Part shown: positions 52,317 through 60,755 of the stretch, one piece after another
Position numbering within the stretch: position 1 is the stretch's first letter
Layout of the letters: every line of letters begins with the position of its first letter
From: Pseudoluteimonas sp047602125
Lineage (GTDB): Bacteria; Pseudomonadota; Gammaproteobacteria; Xanthomonadales; Xanthomonadaceae
Assembly (NCBI GenBank): GCA_047602125.1
Contig: JASGIB010000001.1
Coordinates: forward strand, 1-64,000
DNA length: 64,000 bases
Reading direction: 5' to 3'
The notes under the pieces: model-generated
Seen by the model: the letters and a program-made list of their open reading frames with translations, nothing else
Told to the model about the DNA's origin: nothing
Databases searched by the model: none
Program-made: the position numbers and the translations under genes

Positions 52317-52639
52317 GCCTTCGCCGCGCAGATGAAGTCGTTCTCGCTCAGCCCACCGACATCATGCGTGGAGAAACGCACCATGCAGCGGTCGTAATGC
52401 ACCGACAGGTCGGGATGGTGGTCCTCGCGGTTGGCGACATGCGCCAGCGCGTTCACGAAGGACATGGTGCGGTAGTAATCGGGAAACGTGAACGTGCGCA
52501 CCAGCGCATGCCCGCCTTCGGCAAGTTCCCATTCCGGCACCTGCGCCAGCAGCTCGCGCACGCTGGCCTCGGCGAGGCGGTGTTCCTGGCCCTTGCGCGG
52601 CGTGCAATGGGCCTGCGAGAGGGGGACGAGGTCTGGCAT
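52298..52639 (-). CDS. phhB: 4a-hydroxytetrahydrobiopterin dehydratase
   Basis: A 113-residue pterin-4a-carbinolamine dehydratase that regenerates the tetrahydrobiopterin used by phenylalanine hydroxylase. FPDYYRTMSFVNALAHVAN and EDHHPDLSVHYDRCMVRFSTHDVGGLSEND hold the family's catalytic histidines (DHHPD, then THD). The ATG at 52639 has an AGGAG ribosome site. Phenylalanine hydroxylase is not adjacent. The last codons (ADELCK) differ from a duplicate 3' fragment 800 bases downstream (ADALFA), as if the end had been replaced. Confidence 0.94.
   Translation of the reverse strand: MPDLVPLSQAHCTPRKGQEHRLAEASVRELLAQVPEWELAEGGHALVRTFTFPDYYRTMSFVNALAHVANREDHHPDLSVHYDRCMVRFSTHDVGGLSENDFICAAKADELCK
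52317..52348. repeat. 32-bp direct repeat, copy within phhB
   Basis: Identical base for base to 51513-51544. It covers codons for the last conserved part of PhhB (ENDFICAAKA region). Confidence 0.9.
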
Positions 52640-52709
52640 CGGTGCGGCTCCTGACTGGCGGCTGACGCCGCGTGCGCGCTGGGCGGCATGGGGCATCGCG
52701 GGGCGCGGC

Positions 52710-52715
52710 TAGAAT
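52710..52715 (+). promoter_or_regulatory. -10 box of a probably leaderless nfuA transcript
   Basis: TAGAAT lies exactly six bases before the nfuA ATG at 52722, and no Shine-Dalgarno sequence precedes the start. The -35 region is not convincing. Confidence 0.4.
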
Positions 52716-52721
52716 AGCGCG

Positions 52722-53315
52722 ATGATCCAGATCTCCGAATCCGCGCAATCGCACTTCCGCAAGTTGATCGAGCGCGAGGCCCTGCCGGGCCTCGGCGTGC
52801 GGCTCGCGGCGACGGCTGCAGGCACGCCCTCGGCCGACGTTCGGCTCGAGTTCGCCGAACCGGGCGATCTTTCCGGCGACGAGTGGGCGGTGGATTGCGA
52901 AGGCTTCACCCTGTGGCTGGACGCGGCCAGCGTGCCCTTCCTCGACGGCGCCGAGATCGATTACGAAACCGGCGCCACCGGCGGGCAATTGCAGATCCGT
53001 GCGCCGAGGATCAAGGGCCAGGCCCCGGATGCGTCCGCGTCGCTGGTCGAACGCGTGCGTTGGGTGGTGGAACACGAGATCAATCCGCAACTGGCGCAGC
53101 ATCGCGGCCACGTCGCGGTGGAGGAAGTGCGCGCCGACGGCACCGTGCTGTTGCGCTTCGGCGGTGGCTGCCATGGGTGCGGGATGGCCGACGTCACCCT
53201 CAAGCAGGGCATCGAGAAGACGCTGATGGAGAAGGTGCCCGGCGTCACCGCGGTGCGCGACGCCACCGACCACGACAGCGGCATCGCGCCTTACATTCCG
53301 CGCGACGTGGCCTGA
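52722..53315 (+). CDS. nfuA: Fe-S biogenesis protein NfuA
   Basis: A 197-residue Fe-S carrier. The N-terminal half is an A-type-carrier-like domain lacking the usual cysteines (IQISESAQSHFRKLIE, GLGVRLAATAAGTPSA), and the C-terminal NifU domain has the cluster-binding CHGC (residues 150-153) in FGGGCHGCGMADVTLKQGIE. It delivers [4Fe-4S] clusters to target enzymes under stress. Transcription appears leaderless. The next gene starts 30 bases after its stop. Confidence 0.95.
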   Translation: MIQISESAQSHFRKLIEREALPGLGVRLAATAAGTPSADVRLEFAEPGDLSGDEWAVDCEGFTLWLDAASVPFLDGAEIDYETGATGGQLQIRAPRIKGQAPDASASLVERVRWVVEHEINPQLAQHRGHVAVEEVRADGTVLLRFGGGCHGCGMADVTLKQGIEKTLMEKVPGVTAVRDATDHDSGIAPYIPRDVA

Positions 53316-53345
53316 CGGCGACCGGGCGCGGGCGGCCGACCTCGC

Positions 53346-54992
53346 GTGTTCAACGCCTCCGACCTGATCTCGGCCCTGCTCGAACGCCCGCGTTCGTCGC
53401 GACTGTGGTTCCGCGCGGGCGATGCGCGCCCACCGGGCGAATTCCCGTCGGGCTGGCGCGTGTGGTTCGCGATGATGAAGGAACGCGTCGGCGCAGTGAG
53501 CGGCGCGACCGCCGATGCGATCATGGCGATCTTCCTCGGCCGCGAACTCGCGCGGCCTGCACCGCGCAGCGCACCGCTCAACGACTGGCAGGCCTTCGCC
53601 GCGCTGTGGCGGCAACAGTGGCAACCGGCGGGCGAAAGCGAACGCCGGCAGCGCATCGTCGCGCTGGCGATCACGCTGGTCGTGCACGCGGTGTTCTTCA
53701 TCCTGCTGCTGTGGCTGGCTGCCGTGCGCCTGGGCGAGCCGCCGCCACCCGCGGGCGAGGACGTGGTGCAGGTGGAGTTCATCGGCGAAGGCACGCCGGA
53801 TTCGCCGGGTGGCGGGGCGCAGGAGAGTGCGTCGCCGTCGCAGGCCAAACCCGCGGCGCACGCTTCCGCGAATCCCGCTTCCGCCGCTGCGGCCAGTGCT
53901 GCGGCTGCAGCCGCGACGTCCGAGCAGCCGTCGACGCAAACGCCTGTCGAGACGATGCCGCTGTCCGACCAGCCGCTGGTCGTGACCGAGACGCCGTTGC
54001 CGGACCCGCGCTTCGCATTGCCACCGACGACGACACCGCAACTGCAATCGACGCATGTTCCGCCACGCATCGAGGTTCCGCTGCAGTCGCGCGCGGTGCC
54101 GCTGGCCGAACAACCCCGACCGTTGCCGAGCGTGTCGACGCCGAGCTTGAACACGCAACAGGCGACGCCGACCCTGCGCGCGACCACGCCCGCGCTGTCC
54201 GCGCGCGATATTCCGCTGCCGCAGGCCTTGCCGCAAGTCGGCACGCCGGCATTGCAGGCGGTAAAGCCGGCCACCACGCCCGCGCTGCAGGCGCAGGCCG
54301 CATTGCAATCGCGCGAAGTGCCGCTGCAACCGGGAACCGCCGCGACACCGGCGCCGGGCGCTGCATCTTCGGCCGCATCGAGCTCGACGCCGTCGGCGCC
54401 CGGCAGCAATGCGAAGCCGCAACCGAGCAGCGGCACGCTGGCGAACACCGCCGCACCCGGTAGCGGGCCATCGACCGCGGCCCGGCCCGGCGCGTGGCCG
54501 ACGCCCAGGCGTGGCGATGACTGGGGCGATTCCAATCGAAACCGCCCGGGCGGAATCGCCGGCTCGAAAGACGGCTTGCTGAATTCCGATGGCACGCCGC
54601 GTTTGCCGGCGGGGAATGCCTCGGCGCCGGGCGGCGGTTATCCGCCGGGCTACGACACGTGGTCGCGCGAGGCGATCGATCGCAACGGCACGTGGTTGAA
54701 GCGTCCGCCGAACAAGTACACGCCGACGATGTTCGACCAGTACTGGGTGCCGAGCGAGACACTGCTCGAAGAGTGGGTGCGCAAGAGCATCAAGGAAGTG
54801 TCGATCCCGATTCCCGGCACGTCGAAGAAGATCAAGTGCACGGTCGCGTTGCTGATGCTCGGTGGTGCCTGCGGCATCAGCGACCCGAACATGAATGACC
54901 AGGAAGCGGTTGCGCGACCACCGCCGGACATCCCGTGGAAGCCGGACCTGCAGGAAGACCAGGACAGCCTGAAGAAGCCGTCGCAACCTTGA
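53346..54992 (+). CDS. Large proline/alanine-rich single-pass membrane protein (transmembrane repetitive protein)
   Basis: A 548-residue protein with a GTG start. An N-terminal cytoplasmic part (1-100) is followed by one membrane helix (IVALAITLVVHAVFFILLLWL, about 103-123), then about 300 residues of low-complexity Ala/Pro/Ser/Thr/Gln sequence with loose repeats (VPLQSRAVPLAEQ, REVPLQPG, TPALQ), and a C-terminal domain with KRPPNKYTPTMFDQYWVP. The TonB-like topology suggests that it spans the periplasm. Similar proteins are annotated in xanthomonads as transmembrane repetitive protein; function unknown. Confidence 0.75.
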   Translation: MFNASDLISALLERPRSSRLWFRAGDARPPGEFPSGWRVWFAMMKERVGAVSGATADAIMAIFLGRELARPAPRSAPLNDWQAFAALWRQQWQPAGESERRQRIVALAITLVVHAVFFILLLWLAAVRLGEPPPPAGEDVVQVEFIGEGTPDSPGGGAQESASPSQAKPAAHASANPASAAAASAAAAAATSEQPSTQTPVETMPLSDQPLVVTETPLPDPRFALPPTTTPQLQSTHVPPRIEVPLQSRAVPLAEQPRPLPSVSTPSLNTQQATPTLRATTPALSARDIPLPQALPQVGTPALQAVKPATTPALQAQAALQSREVPLQPGTAATPAPGAASSAASSSTPSAPGSNAKPQPSSGTLANTAAPGSGPSTAARPGAWPTPRRGDDWGDSNRNRPGGIAGSKDGLLNSDGTPRLPAGNASAPGGGYPPGYDTWSREAIDRNGTWLKRPPNKYTPTMFDQYWVPSETLLEEWVRKSIKEVSIPIPGTSKKIKCTVALLMLGGACGISDPNMNDQEAVARPPPDIPWKPDLQEDQDSLKKPSQP

Positions 54993-55022
54993 TCGGTTGG
55001 GCCGATGGCCCGTGCCTGCATT

Positions 55023-55046
55023 TGTAGGAGCGACGGAAGTCGCGAC
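55023..55046. repeat. Single SMAG/REP-like unit
   Basis: One 24-base unit, TGTAGGAGCGACGG followed by AAGTCGCGAC, whose core GCGAC-GGAA-GTCGC forms its own hairpin. It lies 30 bases after the repetitive-protein stop and 18 bases before a terminator. Confidence 0.85.
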
Positions 55047-55063
55047 ATCGGCTGCCCGGCAGC

Positions 55064-55091
55064 AAAAAAAGGAGCCTCGCGGCTCCTTTTT
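55064..55091. terminator. Bidirectional Rho-independent terminator
   Basis: GGAGCC-TCGC-GGCTCC with seven A before and five T after forms a symmetric terminator for the converging repetitive-protein and cytochrome c genes. Confidence 0.9.
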
Positions 55092-55112
55092 CGTTGCATC
55101 GGGTCGAAACGC

Positions 55113-55556
55113 TTATTCGGCGTGCAGATCGTGCAGCTTGGCCGCGCGCGAACCGAAGTAGGCGGCGAGGTCCGAAATCTGCTGGTCGGTGAGATCCTTC
55201 GCCTGCGAAGCCATCAGGTCCGTGGTCGGGCTGCCGGAACGGTCGCCGTCGCGGTACAGCTGCAGCGAATGCGCGATGTAATCGTGGTACTGGCCGCCGA
55301 TCTTCGGATAGGTCGCATCGATCGGCGCGTTGCCCTCGGCGCCGTGGCAATCCACGCAGGCCTGGCCGGTGGCCTTGCCCTTGGTCTCGGCCAGCGCCTT
55401 GCCGGCGTCGATGTGGCCTTCCGGCAAACCGGCGGAGGAACTGGTGTGGCCTTCGGAACGATCGGCTTGCGAATGCTCGGCCGGCACGTCGTTGCCGCCG
55501 CTGCAGGCGGACAGGGCGAGCGCGCAGAGCAGGGCGGGGATCAGGGTCTTCTGCAT
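55113..55556 (-). CDS. Class I cytochrome c lipoprotein
   Basis: A 147-residue c-type cytochrome. The signal ends in a lipobox (LALSACSG, Cys18), so it is anchored in a membrane facing the periplasm. Haem binds at CVDCH (residues 67-71), with a distal methionine likely in DLMASQ; the IGGQYHDYI and LTDQQISDLAAYF stretches are typical of cytochrome c4/c5-type domains. It lies eight bases after another small cytochrome c gene on the same strand; the pair probably carries electrons to a terminal oxidase. Confidence 0.88.
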   Translation of the reverse strand: MQKTLIPALLCALALSACSGGNDVPAEHSQADRSEGHTSSSAGLPEGHIDAGKALAETKGKATGQACVDCHGAEGNAPIDATYPKIGGQYHDYIAHSLQLYRDGDRSGSPTTDLMASQAKDLTDQQISDLAAYFGSRAAKLHDLHAE

Positions 55557-55564
55557 GGCGCGGC

Positions 55565-55954
55565 TCACTTGTCGATTCCCGAGAGGTAGGCGGCGATGTC
55601 GGCGATGTCCTGCTCCGAGAAGCTCTGCGCCTGCGCCTGCATGGTCGGGTGCTTGCGCTTGCCGGTGCGGTATTCCATCAGCGCATTGGTCAGGAACTGC
55701 GCGGACTGCCCACCGATCTTCGGTACGTGGTAGTTCGGATAGGCGTTCTTGTAGCCCACGACGCCGTGGCAGCCCTGGCAGGTGTAGGTCAGCGGCTTGC
55801 CGCGGGCGGCGTCGCCGACAAGCGCGGCAGGCGCTGCGGCGGCGGGCGTCGAAGCGGCAGGGACCGTGCTGCTGGCAGGGGTCGCGGCGTCCTGGGCGAA
55901 GGCGCCGGCGGGCAGCGCAAGGGCGAGGAATGCGGCGAAAGTCGACAGTCGCAT
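55565..55954 (-). CDS. Small periplasmic cytochrome c
   Basis: A 129-residue protein with a Sec signal (FAAFLALALPAGAFA, cut near residue 20), an Ala/Pro/Thr-rich spacer, and one haem site CQGCH (59-63) in a cytochrome-c4-like domain (KIGGQSAQFLTNALMEYRTG, then FSEQDIADIAAYLSG). It is first in a two-cytochrome operon. Together the two proteins resemble the two halves of a di-haem cytochrome c4 made as separate polypeptides. Confidence 0.87.
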   Translation of the reverse strand: MRLSTFAAFLALALPAGAFAQDAATPASSTVPAASTPAAAAPAALVGDAARGKPLTYTCQGCHGVVGYKNAYPNYHVPKIGGQSAQFLTNALMEYRTGKRKHPTMQAQAQSFSEQDIADIAAYLSGIDK

Positions 55955-56136
55955 TGGTGTTCCCGGTGTTGGAGTGGCGCGTTTCGTCGTTCCGAAACGC
56001 ATAGCCCGAAAGTATAGCAATGCAACGGATGGCGAGGTCCCCGCATCCACGCAGCATGGACACCATGACCTTCGGCGCATGGGCGCCGACCGGCAAGGTG
56101 ATATACCTACCTACAACACCAGACAGGCCCCGCCCG

Positions 56137-57276
56137 ATGCCCGCTTCCTCCCCCCGTTTTGCCGGCGGCGCCCTGCGCCCGTTGCCCGCGCTCGCCATCG
56201 CCGCCTGCCTCGCCGCCGCCCTGCTCGGCGGTTGCAAGAAGGGCGATGGCGAGGTCCAGGCCAAGGATGCGGACAAGGGACCGGATGCGATCCCGATCGA
56301 GGTGGCCGCGGTGACGCGACGGCCGATCGCGGCCAGCTACAGCGGCACCGCGCCGCTGGAGGCGCGCGGCGAATCGCAGGTGGTGGCCAAGACTTCCGGC
56401 GTCGCCCTGCAGGTACTGGCGCAGGAAGGGCAGGCGGTGCGCGCCGGGCAGGTGCTGGTGCGGATCGATCGCGCCCGCCCGGCGCTGCAGGCCGCGCAGG
56501 CCGATGCGCAGGTGCACAAGCTCGAGGCCAACTATTCGCGCGCACGCACGCTCGCGGCGCAGAAGATGGTCAGCGCCAACGACCTCGACCAGCTCAAGTA
56601 CGACCTCGAGAACGCGCGCGCGGTCTACAACATGGCGAAACTGGAGTTGTCCTACACCGATGTGGTCGCGCCGATCTCCGGCACCATCGCTTCGCGCTCG
56701 ATCAAGCCGGGCAATTTCGTGCAGATCAACACGCCGATCTTCCGCATCGTCGACAACTCGCGGCTCGAAGCCACGCTCAACGTGCCCGAACGCGACCTCG
56801 AGACGCTGAAGGCCGGCCTGCCGGTCGCGTTGCAGGTCGACGCGCTACCGGGGAAGAGCTTCGCCGGCAAGGTCGACCGCATCGCGCCGGTGGTGGATTC
56901 GGGCAGCGGCACCTTCCGCGTGGTCTGTGCGTTCGAAGGCGGCGGCCTGTTGCAGCCGGGCATGTTCGGGCGCATCCGCATCGATTACGACCAGCGCGCC
57001 GACGCGCTGGTGATCCCGCGCACCGCGTTGCTCGACGACGAGGACGATCCGGCGGTGTTCGTCGCGCGCGACGGCAAGGCGGCGCGGGTGTCGGTGAAGC
57101 TCGGTTACACCGATGGCGAATGGGCCGAAGTGCTGTCCGGCCTCAAGCAGGGCGACCAGGTCGTCACCGCCGGCAAGGTCGCGCTGCGCGAAGGCAGCGC
57201 GGTGCAGGTGCTCGGTACGCAAGCGGCGAAGGCGGTCGCCAGGGCCGCTGCGCCGAAGCCGGGCGAGAAGCAATGA
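56137..57276 (+). CDS. RND efflux periplasmic adaptor subunit (membrane fusion protein)
   Basis: A 379-residue lipoprotein (signal ending ALLGGC, Cys33). It has the HlyD/AcrA order: lipoyl half (VAKTSGVALQVLAQEGQAVRAG), helical hairpin (about 125-165), second lipoyl half (LSYTDVVAPISGTIASRS) and beta-barrel. It links an inner-membrane RND pump to an outer-membrane channel. It overlaps the first pump gene by four bases. No outer-membrane channel gene is seen before the window ends. An unassigned stretch of 182 bases precedes it. Confidence 0.93.
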   Translation: MPASSPRFAGGALRPLPALAIAACLAAALLGGCKKGDGEVQAKDADKGPDAIPIEVAAVTRRPIAASYSGTAPLEARGESQVVAKTSGVALQVLAQEGQAVRAGQVLVRIDRARPALQAAQADAQVHKLEANYSRARTLAAQKMVSANDLDQLKYDLENARAVYNMAKLELSYTDVVAPISGTIASRSIKPGNFVQINTPIFRIVDNSRLEATLNVPERDLETLKAGLPVALQVDALPGKSFAGKVDRIAPVVDSGSGTFRVVCAFEGGGLLQPGMFGRIRIDYDQRADALVIPRTALLDDEDDPAVFVARDGKAARVSVKLGYTDGEWAEVLSGLKQGDQVVTAGKVALREGSAVQVLGTQAAKAVARAAAPKPGEKQ

Positions 57277-60200
57277 GCGCCACGCCGACCGGGGCTGCGC
57301 GCGGCGCGCGCGGCCTCGTGGAGTTCTGCACCCGCCGCCGGGTGACGGTGGCGATGGTGACGTTGACCTTCGTGCTGTTCGGCCTGATCGCGCTGCGCGA
57401 CCTCAAGGTCAACCTGCTGCCCGACCTCAGCTATCCCACGCTCACGGTGCGCACCGAATACACTGGCGCGGCGCCGGCGGAAATCGAAACGCTGGTGACC
57501 CAGCCGGTCGAGGAAGCGGTCGGCGTGGTCAAGAACCTGCGCAAGCTCACCTCGGTCTCGCGCACCGGGCAGAGCGACGTGGTGCTGGAATTCGCCTGGG
57601 GCACCGACATGGACCAGGCCAGCCTCGAAGTGCGCGACAAGATGGAGGCGCTGCAGCTGCCGCTGGAAGCGAAGGCCCCGGTGCTGCTGCGCTTCAATCC
57701 CTCGACCGAGCCGATCCTGCGCCTCGCGCTGTCGGACAAGGGCAACGGCGGCGACGAACTGCGGCGCCTCACCGAATTGCGCCGCTACGCCGACGACGAC
57801 CTGAAGAAGAAGCTGGAACCGGTCTCCGGCGTGGCCGCGGTTAAGGTCGGCGGCGGCCTCGAGGACGAAATCCAGGTCGACATCGACCAGCAGAAGCTCG
57901 CCGCGCTCGGCATCCCGATCGATACCGTGATCCAGCGCCTGCAGCAGGAGAACATCAACGTCTCCGGCGGCAAGCTCGAGGAAGGTTCGCAGCGCTACCT
58001 CGTGCGCACGGTCAACCAGTTCGCCGACCTCGACCAGATCCGCAACATGCTGGTCACCACCCGCGCCGCGAGCGCCGGCGACAGCGCCCCCGACCAGGCG
58101 ATGCGGGTCGCGGCCGCCAGCGGCGACATGAGCGTGATGGCGGCCCTCGCGCAAAGCAGCGCAGGCAGCGGCACGGCCGTTGCGGGCGGCGGGCAGGCCT
58201 TGCGCCTCGGCGACATCGCCACCGTGCGTCAGGGCCACAAGGAACGCGAGGCGATCATCCGCCTCGGCGGCAAGGAAGCGGTCGAACTCGCGGTGTACAA
58301 GGAAGGCGACGCGAATACCGTCGCCACCGCCGATGCGGTGCAAAAGCGCCTGGCCCAGCTCAAGGACCAGATTCCCGCCGACGCCGAACTCACCGTCATC
58401 GACGACCAGTCGCAGTTCATCCGCCATGCGATCAGCGACGTGAAGCTGGACGCGGTGATCGGCGGCCTGCTCGCGATCCTGATCATCTTCCTGTTCCTGC
58501 GCGATGGCTGGAGCACGTTCGTGATCTCGCTGTCGCTGCCGGTATCGATCATCGCGACGTTCTTCTTCATGGGCCGGCTCGACCTCAGCCTCAACGTGAT
58601 GTCGCTGGGCGGCCTCGCGCTGGCGACCGGCCTGGTGGTGGACGATTCCATCGTGGTGCTCGAATCGATCGCCAAGGCACGCGAACGCGGGCTCGGCATC
58701 ATCGATGCAGCCATCGCCGGCACGCGCGAAGTGAGCATGGCGGTGTTCGCCTCCACGCTGACCACGATCGCGGTGTTCCTGCCGCTGGTGTTCGTGCAGG
58801 GCATCGCCGGGCAGTTGTTCCGCGACCAGGCGCTGACGGTCGCGATCGCCATCGCGATCTCGCTGTGCGTGTCGATGACGCTCATCCCGATGCTGAGCGC
58901 GCTCAAGGGCCGTCCGCCGATGGCGTTCCCCGAGGAAGCGCCGCATCCGCAGTGGCAGCCCGGGCGCAAATGGCTCAAGCCGGTCGCGAGCGGAAAGCGC
59001 GGCATCGGCGCCGGCGTGCGCGGCGTGTTCTTCGGCATCGCATGGCTGGTGGTGCGCATCTGGCGCGGCCTCGTTGCCGTGGTCGGGCCGGTGATGCGCA
59101 AGCTCAGCGACCTCGCGATGGCGCCGTATGCGCGCGCGGAGGCCGGTTACCTGAAACTGTTGCCGGGCGCGCTGCAGCGTCCGAAGCGCGTGCTGATCGC
59201 CGCCGCGATCGCGTTCGGACTCACCCTGCTCGCGGTGCCGATGCTCGGCGCGGACCTGATCCCGCAGTTGGCGCAGGATCGTTTCGACATGACGGTGAAG
59301 CTGCCACCGGGCACGCCGCTCGCCGAAACCGACGCGCTGGTGCGTTCGCTGCAACAACAGCATGCCAAGGACGACGGCATCCGTGCACTGTACGCGGTCA
59401 GCGGCACCGGCACGCGGCTCGACGCCAACCCGACCGAGAGCGGCGAGAACATCGGCAAGCTGACCGTGATCATGGCCGATGGCGGCAACAAGAAGGTCGA
59501 GGCGCGCGAAACCGATGCGTTGCGCAAGAGCATGCGGGGCCATGCCAGCGCACAGGTCGATTTCAGTCGCCCGCAATTGTTCAGCCTGTCCACGCCGCTG
59601 GAAATCGAACTCAGCGGCCAGGACCTGCCGACCATCGAAAAGGCCGGGCAGAAGCTGGTGAAGATGCTGCGCGCGAATCCGCACTACGCCGACGTGAAAT
59701 CCTCGGTGGAGCAGGGCTTCCCCGAGATCCAGATCCGCTTCGACCAGCAGCGCGCCGGTGCGCTCGGCCTGACCACGCGCCAGATCGCCGACGTCGTGGT
59801 GAACAAGGTCGCGGGCGACGTCGCCACGCGCTACAGCTTCCGCGACCGCAAGATCGACGTGCTGGTGCGCGCGCAGGCCGACCAGCGTTCGTCCGTCGAA
59901 GACATCAAGCGCCTGATCGTGAATCCCGGCGGCGGCAGCCCGGTGACCCTCGATTCCGTCGCCGACGTGGTCCAGACCACCGGCCCCAGCGAAATCCACC
60001 GCGCCGACCAGGTGCGCGTGGCGCTGGTGTCCTCCAACCTGCGCGGCATCGACCTCGGCACCGCGGTGCGCGAAGTCAACCAGATGGTGAAGCAGGATCC
60101 GCTCGGCCCCGATGTGCGCCTGCACATCGGCGGGCAAGGCGAGGAACTGGGCGAATCGGTGCGCTCGCTGCTGTTCGCGTTCGGCCTGGCGGTGTTCCTC

Positions 60201-60755
60201 GTCTATCTCGTGATGGCCTCGCAGTTCGAATCGCTGCTGCATCCGTTCGTGATCCTGTTCACCATCCCGCTGGCGATGGTCGGCGCGGTGCTGGCGCTGC
60301 TGCTCACGCGCTCGCCGGTGTCGGCGGTGGTGTTCATCGGCCTGATCCTGCTGGTCGGGCTGGTGGTGAAGAACGCGATCATCCTGATCGACAAGGTCAA
60401 CCAGCTGCGCGAGCAGGGCGTCCGCAAGCGCGAGGCGCTGGTGGAAGGCGCGCGTTCGCGCCTGCGCCCGATCATGATGACCACGCTGTGCACGCTGTTC
60501 GGTTTCCTGCCGCTGGCGCTGGCCTTCGGCGAGGGCGCGGAAGTGCGTTCGCCGATGGCGATCACGGTGATCGGCGGCCTGCTGGTGTCGACGCTGCTGA
60601 CGCTGGTGGTGATCCCGGTGGTCTACGACCTGCTCGATCGCAAGCCGGACGAGTACTACGCCGAACGCGGGCGCCGCGCGCGCCGCGACGCCGAGGAACT
60701 GGCTGATGGCCTGCGCCACGAAGGCGAGGCGTTGGGCGAGGGAGGCGCGGCATGA
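57273..60755 (+). CDS. RND efflux pump permease, HAE1 family (first)
   Basis: A 1160-residue inner-membrane pump. It starts FCTRRRVTVAMVTLTFVLFG, has GLALATGLVVDDSIVVLESI in helix 4 with the proton-relay aspartates, two periplasmic loops, and a second half ending FLPLALAFGEGAEVRSP. It is longer than AcrB (about 1050), with an added stretch in the first periplasmic loop (about 265-305, Ala/Ser/Gly-rich) and another near 550-620 between the halves. Substrates are unknown. The stop overlaps the next small gene by four bases. Confidence 0.94.
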   Translation: MSATPTGAARGARGLVEFCTRRRVTVAMVTLTFVLFGLIALRDLKVNLLPDLSYPTLTVRTEYTGAAPAEIETLVTQPVEEAVGVVKNLRKLTSVSRTGQSDVVLEFAWGTDMDQASLEVRDKMEALQLPLEAKAPVLLRFNPSTEPILRLALSDKGNGGDELRRLTELRRYADDDLKKKLEPVSGVAAVKVGGGLEDEIQVDIDQQKLAALGIPIDTVIQRLQQENINVSGGKLEEGSQRYLVRTVNQFADLDQIRNMLVTTRAASAGDSAPDQAMRVAAASGDMSVMAALAQSSAGSGTAVAGGGQALRLGDIATVRQGHKEREAIIRLGGKEAVELAVYKEGDANTVATADAVQKRLAQLKDQIPADAELTVIDDQSQFIRHAISDVKLDAVIGGLLAILIIFLFLRDGWSTFVISLSLPVSIIATFFFMGRLDLSLNVMSLGGLALATGLVVDDSIVVLESIAKARERGLGIIDAAIAGTREVSMAVFASTLTTIAVFLPLVFVQGIAGQLFRDQALTVAIAIAISLCVSMTLIPMLSALKGRPPMAFPEEAPHPQWQPGRKWLKPVASGKRGIGAGVRGVFFGIAWLVVRIWRGLVAVVGPVMRKLSDLAMAPYARAEAGYLKLLPGALQRPKRVLIAAAIAFGLTLLAVPMLGADLIPQLAQDRFDMTVKLPPGTPLAETDALVRSLQQQHAKDDGIRALYAVSGTGTRLDANPTESGENIGKLTVIMADGGNKKVEARETDALRKSMRGHASAQVDFSRPQLFSLSTPLEIELSGQDLPTIEKAGQKLVKMLRANPHYADVKSSVEQGFPEIQIRFDQQRAGALGLTTRQIADVVVNKVAGDVATRYSFRDRKIDVLVRAQADQRSSVEDIKRLIVNPGGGSPVTLDSVADVVQTTGPSEIHRADQVRVALVSSNLRGIDLGTAVREVNQMVKQDPLGPDVRLHIGGQGEELGESVRSLLFAFGLAVFLVYLVMASQFESLLHPFVILFTIPLAMVGAVLALLLTRSPVSAVVFIGLILLVGLVVKNAIILIDKVNQLREQGVRKREALVEGARSRLRPIMMTTLCTLFGFLPLALAFGEGAEVRSPMAITVIGGLLVSTLLTLVVIPVVYDLLDRKPDEYYAERGRRARRDAEELADGLRHEGEALGEGGAA

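Noticed and set aside
57105..60719. A 1204-codon open frame on the minus strand opposite the first RND pump
   Set aside because: Its product is a low-complexity His/Arg/Asp-rich string without motifs, as expected from the antisense of a GC-rich gene; the plus-strand pump is unambiguous.
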